A stretch of DNA of 34,186 bases from Rhodobacter ferrooxidans (lineage in GTDB: Bacteria; Pseudomonadota; Alphaproteobacteria; Rhodobacterales; Rhodobacteraceae), in the NCBI RefSeq assembly GCF_000176015.1, contig NZ_ACYY01000031.1, positions 1-34,186 on the forward strand, in the 5' to 3' direction. The notes below the pieces were generated by a model, which worked only from the letters and a program-made list of their open reading frames with translations, was not told where the DNA came from and searched no databases. The translations under genes were made by a program, and so were the position numbers. Shown here piece after piece: positions 31,175 through 34,186 of this stretch. Every line of letters starts with the position of its first letter. Position 1 is the stretch's first letter.

Positions 31175-31987
31175 TCACGCCGGAGGCATCTTCGGCAGCA
31201 CCTGATCGAACACATTGCCTTCGGTATCCACCGCATGCACCGTCAGCGAAGGCGCGCCATTGTCGGCATAGCTGAAGCGGAACACCGGGTTTTCGCTGAT
31301 CGAAATGCCGCCCTGCATCGCGAACAAAAGGTCATCGCCCTGCCGCACCTCCAGCGTCGAGATGAAATGCGCGTTGATGAACAGCAGGCTGACCGCATCG
31401 CGTTGCAGGCCGGTGTAGTTGGGGTGACGGATCATGATCTGCGCCTCGCGCCGGGCAGTGGACATCGCGGGCGCGGGCGGCGCACCGAACAGCCGCAGTT
31501 TCATCTCGCCCATGTTGGCCAGCGCCGCCGCCGGGTCCTTGGTGGCCGGTGCCGAACAACCGCCCGCCGATTTCACATAGCGCCCGGTCATGTAGCTGCC
31601 CGTCGCGGTTTCTGCGATCACGCGGATGTTGGAATAGGCGTTCACCCGCACCCTCGTTTCGAATTTCAGCGGATGCATCGCCGGGCCAAAGCGGATTTCC
31701 GCAGCCAAAGGCGAGGGGTTCTCGTCGATCACCAGCTTCAGCGCGGTGATCGGCCCGGCGCTGGCGTCGGTCTGTTCGATTGCAACCGGCACGGTGGCGG
31801 CATCTTCGGCGCGGTAGGGGGCTGAAACGGCAAACAGCCCTGCCCCATCCAGCAGCACCGTGTCGCCGGTCACCTGCTCGCGCAGCCATTGCCAGGTCTC
31901 GCCCTCGATCAGCGGGTTGTCGGCGGTTTGGGCCATAGCAGATTGGGCCAGAACCATCAGGCACAGGCCTGCAAGAAGCTGTTTCAT
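31175..31987 (-). CDS. Quinoprotein dehydrogenase-associated SoxYZ-like carrier protein
   Basis: A 270-residue periplasmic protein with a signal peptide (MKQLLAGLCLMVLAQSAMA). The first part resembles SoxY: YVKSAGGCSAP places C144 in a GGC motif like the swinging-arm end of SoxY. Here the motif is internal because a SoxZ-like domain is fused after it (about 170-270, IMIRHPNYTGLQRD, FINAHFISTLEV, SYADNGAPSLTV). This fused carrier is known from loci of PQQ-dependent alcohol/methanol-type dehydrogenases and pairs with relay metallohydrolases. ATG 31987 has GGAGGT eight bases upstream; a GTG two codons earlier is too close. It diverges from the metallohydrolase gene over 142 bases that hold no gene. 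Confidence 0.85.
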   Translation of the reverse strand: MKQLLAGLCLMVLAQSAMAQTADNPLIEGETWQWLREQVTGDTVLLDGAGLFAVSAPYRAEDAATVPVAIEQTDASAGPITALKLVIDENPSPLAAEIRFGPAMHPLKFETRVRVNAYSNIRVIAETATGSYMTGRYVKSAGGCSAPATKDPAAALANMGEMKLRLFGAPPAPAMSTARREAQIMIRHPNYTGLQRDAVSLLFINAHFISTLEVRQGDDLLFAMQGGISISENPVFRFSYADNGAPSLTVHAVDTEGNVFDQVLPKMPPA

Positions 31988-32129
31988 CGGCACGGACCTC
32001 CGGTCAGGGCTAGGGCAGCGGCAAGCAGTTTACCATGTCCCCCGCCCATCGCGGAACCGCGCCTTTCGGATAGGTGGCGGCGGCCCCTGCCGCGGGGCAG
32101 GATCAGGGCCGCAACCGCAGGGAGGCAGT

Positions 32130-33173
32130 ATGTTCGAGGCCCTGGTGACGCTGTGCGCGCTGGCCACCGGTGATGCCCCGGCGGCCTGCCGCGCCGTGCT
32201 GCTGCCGGGGTTTGCCAGCGACAGCAGCACCACCTGCGAGGCCGCCTTGCGCGCCGCCCCGCCCGACTGGCTGGCCGCCTATTCCTGGCAACCCACCTGC
32301 GCCCCGCGCCCGCCACCCACTCTGGCCTTCGAACAGATCGCGCCGGGGGTCTTTGTCCACCTTGGCCTGATTGCCGAGCCGGATGCGGCCAACGGTGGCG
32401 ACGTGGCCAATATCAGCTTCATCGTCGGCCAAAGCAGCATCGCGGTGATCGACGCCGGGGCCAGTCGCGCCATCGGCGAGCAGGTCTATCTGGCGATCCG
32501 GGCGCAAAGCCCGTTGCCGGTCTCGCATCTGATCCTGACCCACATGCACCCCGACCATGTGCTGGGGGCGGAACCCCTGCGCGAGGCCGGGGCGCAGGTG
32601 TTGGGCCATGCCACGCTGGCGCAGGCACTGTCGGACCGGCGCGAAACCTACACCACCAATTTCGCCCGGCTGATCGGGTCGCAGGGCTTCCTGGCCAGCC
32701 GGATCATCGGCCCGGACCTCGGCCTTGTGGGGCCGCAAACCCTCGATCTGGGCGGGCGTCGGCTGCATTTGCAACCGCAGGCAACCGCCCACACCGCCAC
32801 CGACCTGACGGTGTTCGACGAAACTTCCGGCATCCTGTTCAGCGGCGATCTGGTGGTGGACCAGATGACCCCGGCGCTGGACGGCAGCCTGCGCGGCTGG
32901 CAGGCGGTGCTGGCCGATCTGCAAGCCAGCGAGGCGCGGCTGGTGGTGCCGGGTCACGGCGGCCCGCTGCTGCCTTGGCCTGCGGGGGGCGATGCCATGA
33001 ACCGCTATCTGAAGGTGCTGGAAACCGACAGCCGGGCGGCGCTGGATCAGGGGCTTGGTCTGGCGGCGGCCACGGCACTGATCGGCCAGTCCGAGGCCAG
33101 CCACTGGCGGCTGTTCGAGCAATACAACCGCCGCAACGCTACCGTGGCCTATACCGAGATGGAATGGGACTGA
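32130..33173 (+). CDS. Quinoprotein relay system zinc metallohydrolase (SoxH-like MBL fold)
   Basis: A 347-residue metallo-beta-lactamase-fold hydrolase. The N-terminal MFEALVTLCALATGDAPAACRAVLLPG section has four cysteines (C9, C20, C36, C57) ahead of the MBL domain. Metal ligands are H138-x-H140-x-D142-H143 (LTHMHPDHVLG), a later His in ATAHTATD, Asp in FSGDLVVDQ and His in VPGHGGP. It matches the type-2 relay hydrolases found with SoxYZ-like carriers near quinoprotein dehydrogenases. GGGAGG precedes the ATG by five bases. The frame open further upstream contains the divergent gene start and is rejected. The substrate is unknown; a thiol adduct on the carrier Cys is plausible by analogy with SoxYZ/SoxH. 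Confidence 0.87.
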   Translation: MFEALVTLCALATGDAPAACRAVLLPGFASDSSTTCEAALRAAPPDWLAAYSWQPTCAPRPPPTLAFEQIAPGVFVHLGLIAEPDAANGGDVANISFIVGQSSIAVIDAGASRAIGEQVYLAIRAQSPLPVSHLILTHMHPDHVLGAEPLREAGAQVLGHATLAQALSDRRETYTTNFARLIGSQGFLASRIIGPDLGLVGPQTLDLGGRRLHLQPQATAHTATDLTVFDETSGILFSGDLVVDQMTPALDGSLRGWQAVLADLQASEARLVVPGHGGPLLPWPAGGDAMNRYLKVLETDSRAALDQGLGLAAATALIGQSEASHWRLFEQYNRRNATVAYTEMEWD

Positions 33174-33176
33174 CCG

Positions 33177-33773
33177 CTATTGCGGCAGTTGCTTCAGCAG
33201 GATCTGCGCAATCGCAAAGGCGCGTTTCTCCAGCAGAACCGGGGTTTCGCAAACCGCGGTCAGCGCCCGCGCCCGGTCGTGGTAGATGCGCTCGTCCCAG
33301 TCGATCTGTTCCTCCAGCCGGTCAACGGCGTCGAAATCCGGGGCGGTGGCGGCCATCAGCGCCTCGATCTGGCCGCGCGCCGTCTCGATGCGGGCGGCGA
33401 GCGCGGTCTGGCTGTTGGCATAGCGGGCGATGCCGCCGATCAGGCGGTGACGCTCGCGGTCCAACTTGTCGAACACGCCAAGAAAGACGCTGCCCAGCAG
33501 TTGCGCGTCGGGCGGCGGGGTGGTGGCTGCGAAACCGCGCACCGCTGCCTCGGCCTGCGGCAGGCCGACCCGGCGCAGCGCCAGCATCGCCACCAGATCG
33601 CGCGCCTGCGCCGACAGCGGCACCGGCTGCACCTCTTGCGGCCACATCAGCCCCGGCGAAAGATTGTCCACCCGCGGCTGGATGCAGGGCCAGTCGGGGT
33701 CGGAATAGTCTGCCGCCTCAACCAGTTGCGGGGTGGCCAGCAGCAGGCAGATCAGCAGATGTGCTCCGTTCAT
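33177..33773 (-). CDS. Uncharacterised secreted protein with DWPC motif
   Basis: A 198-residue product with a signal peptide (MNGAHLLICLLLATPQLVEA, cut before ADYSD). DPDWPCIQPRVDNLSPGLMWP at the mature N-terminus resembles a conserved PDWPC...LSP...W motif that I recall from uncharacterised alphaproteobacterial proteins near C1 genes. The rest is helical and charged, with one more Cys (AVCETP), so a disulfide is possible. GGAGGG lies seven bases before the ATG. It is divergent from adhI with recognisable promoters between, and converges on the metallohydrolase gene with a three-base gap. Function unknown. Confidence 0.78.
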   Translation of the reverse strand: MNGAHLLICLLLATPQLVEAADYSDPDWPCIQPRVDNLSPGLMWPQEVQPVPLSAQARDLVAMLALRRVGLPQAEAAVRGFAATTPPPDAQLLGSVFLGVFDKLDRERHRLIGGIARYANSQTALAARIETARGQIEALMAATAPDFDAVDRLEEQIDWDERIYHDRARALTAVCETPVLLEKRAFAIAQILLKQLPQ

Positions 33774-33803
33774 CGGCGGCCCTCCGGGGTGGCGGTTGCG
33801 GCC

Positions 33804-33832
33804 AGTATAGCCGTGGTTCGCCGCACGGCCAA
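33804..33832 (-). promoter_or_regulatory. Sigma70-type promoter for the DWPC-motif secreted protein
   Basis: On the minus strand TTGGCC (33832-33827), a 17-base spacer and TATACT (33809-33804) give good -35/-10 boxes. Transcription would start near 33797, about 25 bases before the ATG at 33773. Its -10 box is the inverted copy of the adhI -10 box. Confidence 0.55.
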
Positions 33833-33861
33833 AGGGGGCACCCCATAAACTAAGGTCGCAA

Positions 33862-33889
33862 TTGTGAGGGGGAAGCCCGCGCCTATACT
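33862..33889 (+). promoter_or_regulatory. Sigma70-type promoter for adhI
   Basis: TTGTGA (33862-33867), a 16-base spacer and TATACT (33884-33889) precede the adhI start codon by about 50 bases. The -35 match is only fair, as expected for an activator-dependent promoter. The 29 bases between the two divergent -35 boxes (33833-33861) are the natural place for a LuxR-type regulator to bind. Confidence 0.55.
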
Positions 33890-33939
33890 CGACCCCAAAG
33901 CCGCAAAGGCGCCGAATTTCACGCCAGGGGAGAGTTGGA

Positions 33940-34186
33940 ATGCGCACCCGCGCCGCCGTTGCTGTCGCTGCCGGACAACCGTTGCAGGTGATGGAGGTCA
34001 ATCTGGAAGGCCCGAAGGCGGGCGAGGTTCTGGTGGAAATCCGCGCCACCGGCATCTGCCATACCGACGAATTCACCCTGTCGGGCGCTGATCCTGAAGG
34101 GCTTTTCCCGGCCATTCTGGGCCATGAAGGTGCCGGCGTGGTGCTGGAGGTCGGCCCCGGCGTCACTAGCCTGAAACCCGGCGACC
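33940..34186 (+). CDS. adhI: S-(hydroxymethyl)glutathione dehydrogenase / class III alcohol dehydrogenase (5' part)
   Basis: The first 82 codons of a zinc alcohol dehydrogenase that oxidises S-hydroxymethylglutathione, the glutathione adduct of formaldehyde. The sequence [21 protein letters not shown], then [31 protein letters not shown], is diagnostic of class III ADH. Catalytic zinc ligand C40 and the GHE pair H62-E63 are present. GGGGAGAG lies a few bases before the ATG. The gene is known as adhI (Rhodobacter), flhA (Paracoccus) or frmA (E. coli). Its regulator in the first two is an FlhSR/RfdRS two-component system, whose likely counterpart is encoded at 26015-30135. The gene continues past the window. 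Confidence 0.95.
   Translation, partial: MRTRAAVAVAAGQPLQVMEVNLEGPKAGEVLVEIRATGICHTDEFTLSGADPEGLFPAILGHEGAGVVLEVGPGVTSLKPGD

Noticed and set aside
31860-32129. Upstream extension of the relay metallohydrolase frame by 90 codons
   Set aside because: It covers the divergent SoxYZ-like gene start and its regulatory gap. ATG 32130 has a strong GGGAGG site and matches the family N-terminus.
1-34186. Prophage, insertion sequence, CRISPR array, rRNA or tRNA genes
   Set aside because: No transposase, integrase, phage structural gene, regularly spaced repeat array or tRNA/rRNA sequence was recognised on either strand.

Overview
The window is about 34 kb of GC-rich chromosome. It almost certainly comes from an alphaproteobacterium of the Rhodobacter/Paracoccus group. 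The pointers are the codon bias, a RutR-type regulator beside reductive pyrimidine-catabolism genes, and a LuxR response regulator/hybrid kinase pair next to quinoprotein-relay genes and a glutathione-dependent formaldehyde dehydrogenase. I see no rRNA, tRNA, CRISPR array, transposase or prophage gene. Genes are tightly packed, with many 4-bp ATGA/GTGA overlaps.

Layout. (1) 1-3527, minus strand: a cysteine synthase coupled to a DUF3772/MscS mechanosensitive channel that runs off the left edge. (2) 3569-6916, metal homeostasis: a periplasmic copper chaperone (PCuAC) lies downstream of a small DUF2946-like ORF with CPAC and RAPP motifs. The 277-bp leader between them carries competing hairpins. 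Divergent from it is a P1B-4 metal-export ATPase with an odd tandem repeat. (3) 6918-10357: an HNH nuclease, an esterase, an AlkA-like glycosylase and an MFS transporter. (4) 10448-14036: a surface-glycan cassette (nucleotide-sugar epimerase, sugar aminotransferase, phosphoglycosyl transferase) facing a GNAT acetyltransferase. (5) 14214-16925: surE-pcm-nlpD, the same order as in E. coli.

(6) 16983-24905, a pyrimidine catabolism and uptake operon on the minus strand: N-carbamoyl-beta-alanine amidohydrolase, a small AT-richer trypco2-like gene, dihydropyrimidinase, ABC ATPase, an uncharacterised secreted protein, two permeases and an NMT1/THI5-type binding protein. RutR is encoded divergently, with a RutR-box-like palindrome between. 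(7) 24902-25672: a 64-bp inverted-repeat element that supplies the stop codons of both converging genes, then a DUF1003 membrane protein. (8) 26015-34186, a C1/quinoprotein module: a LuxR-type response regulator, a FIST-domain sensor and a hybrid histidine kinase in one operon; two small secreted proteins; a fused SoxYZ-like carrier; a quinoprotein-relay zinc metallohydrolase; another secreted protein; and the start of adhI/flhA, with two recognisable divergent sigma70-type promoters.

The most interesting points are the probable copper-sensing uORF/attenuator before the PCuAC gene, the FIST sensor inside an FlhSR/RfdRS-like two-component operon, the trypco2-like gene coupled into the pyrimidine operon, and the pentapeptide repeat in the metal ATPase. 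Functions are read from motifs and context only; no database search was possible.
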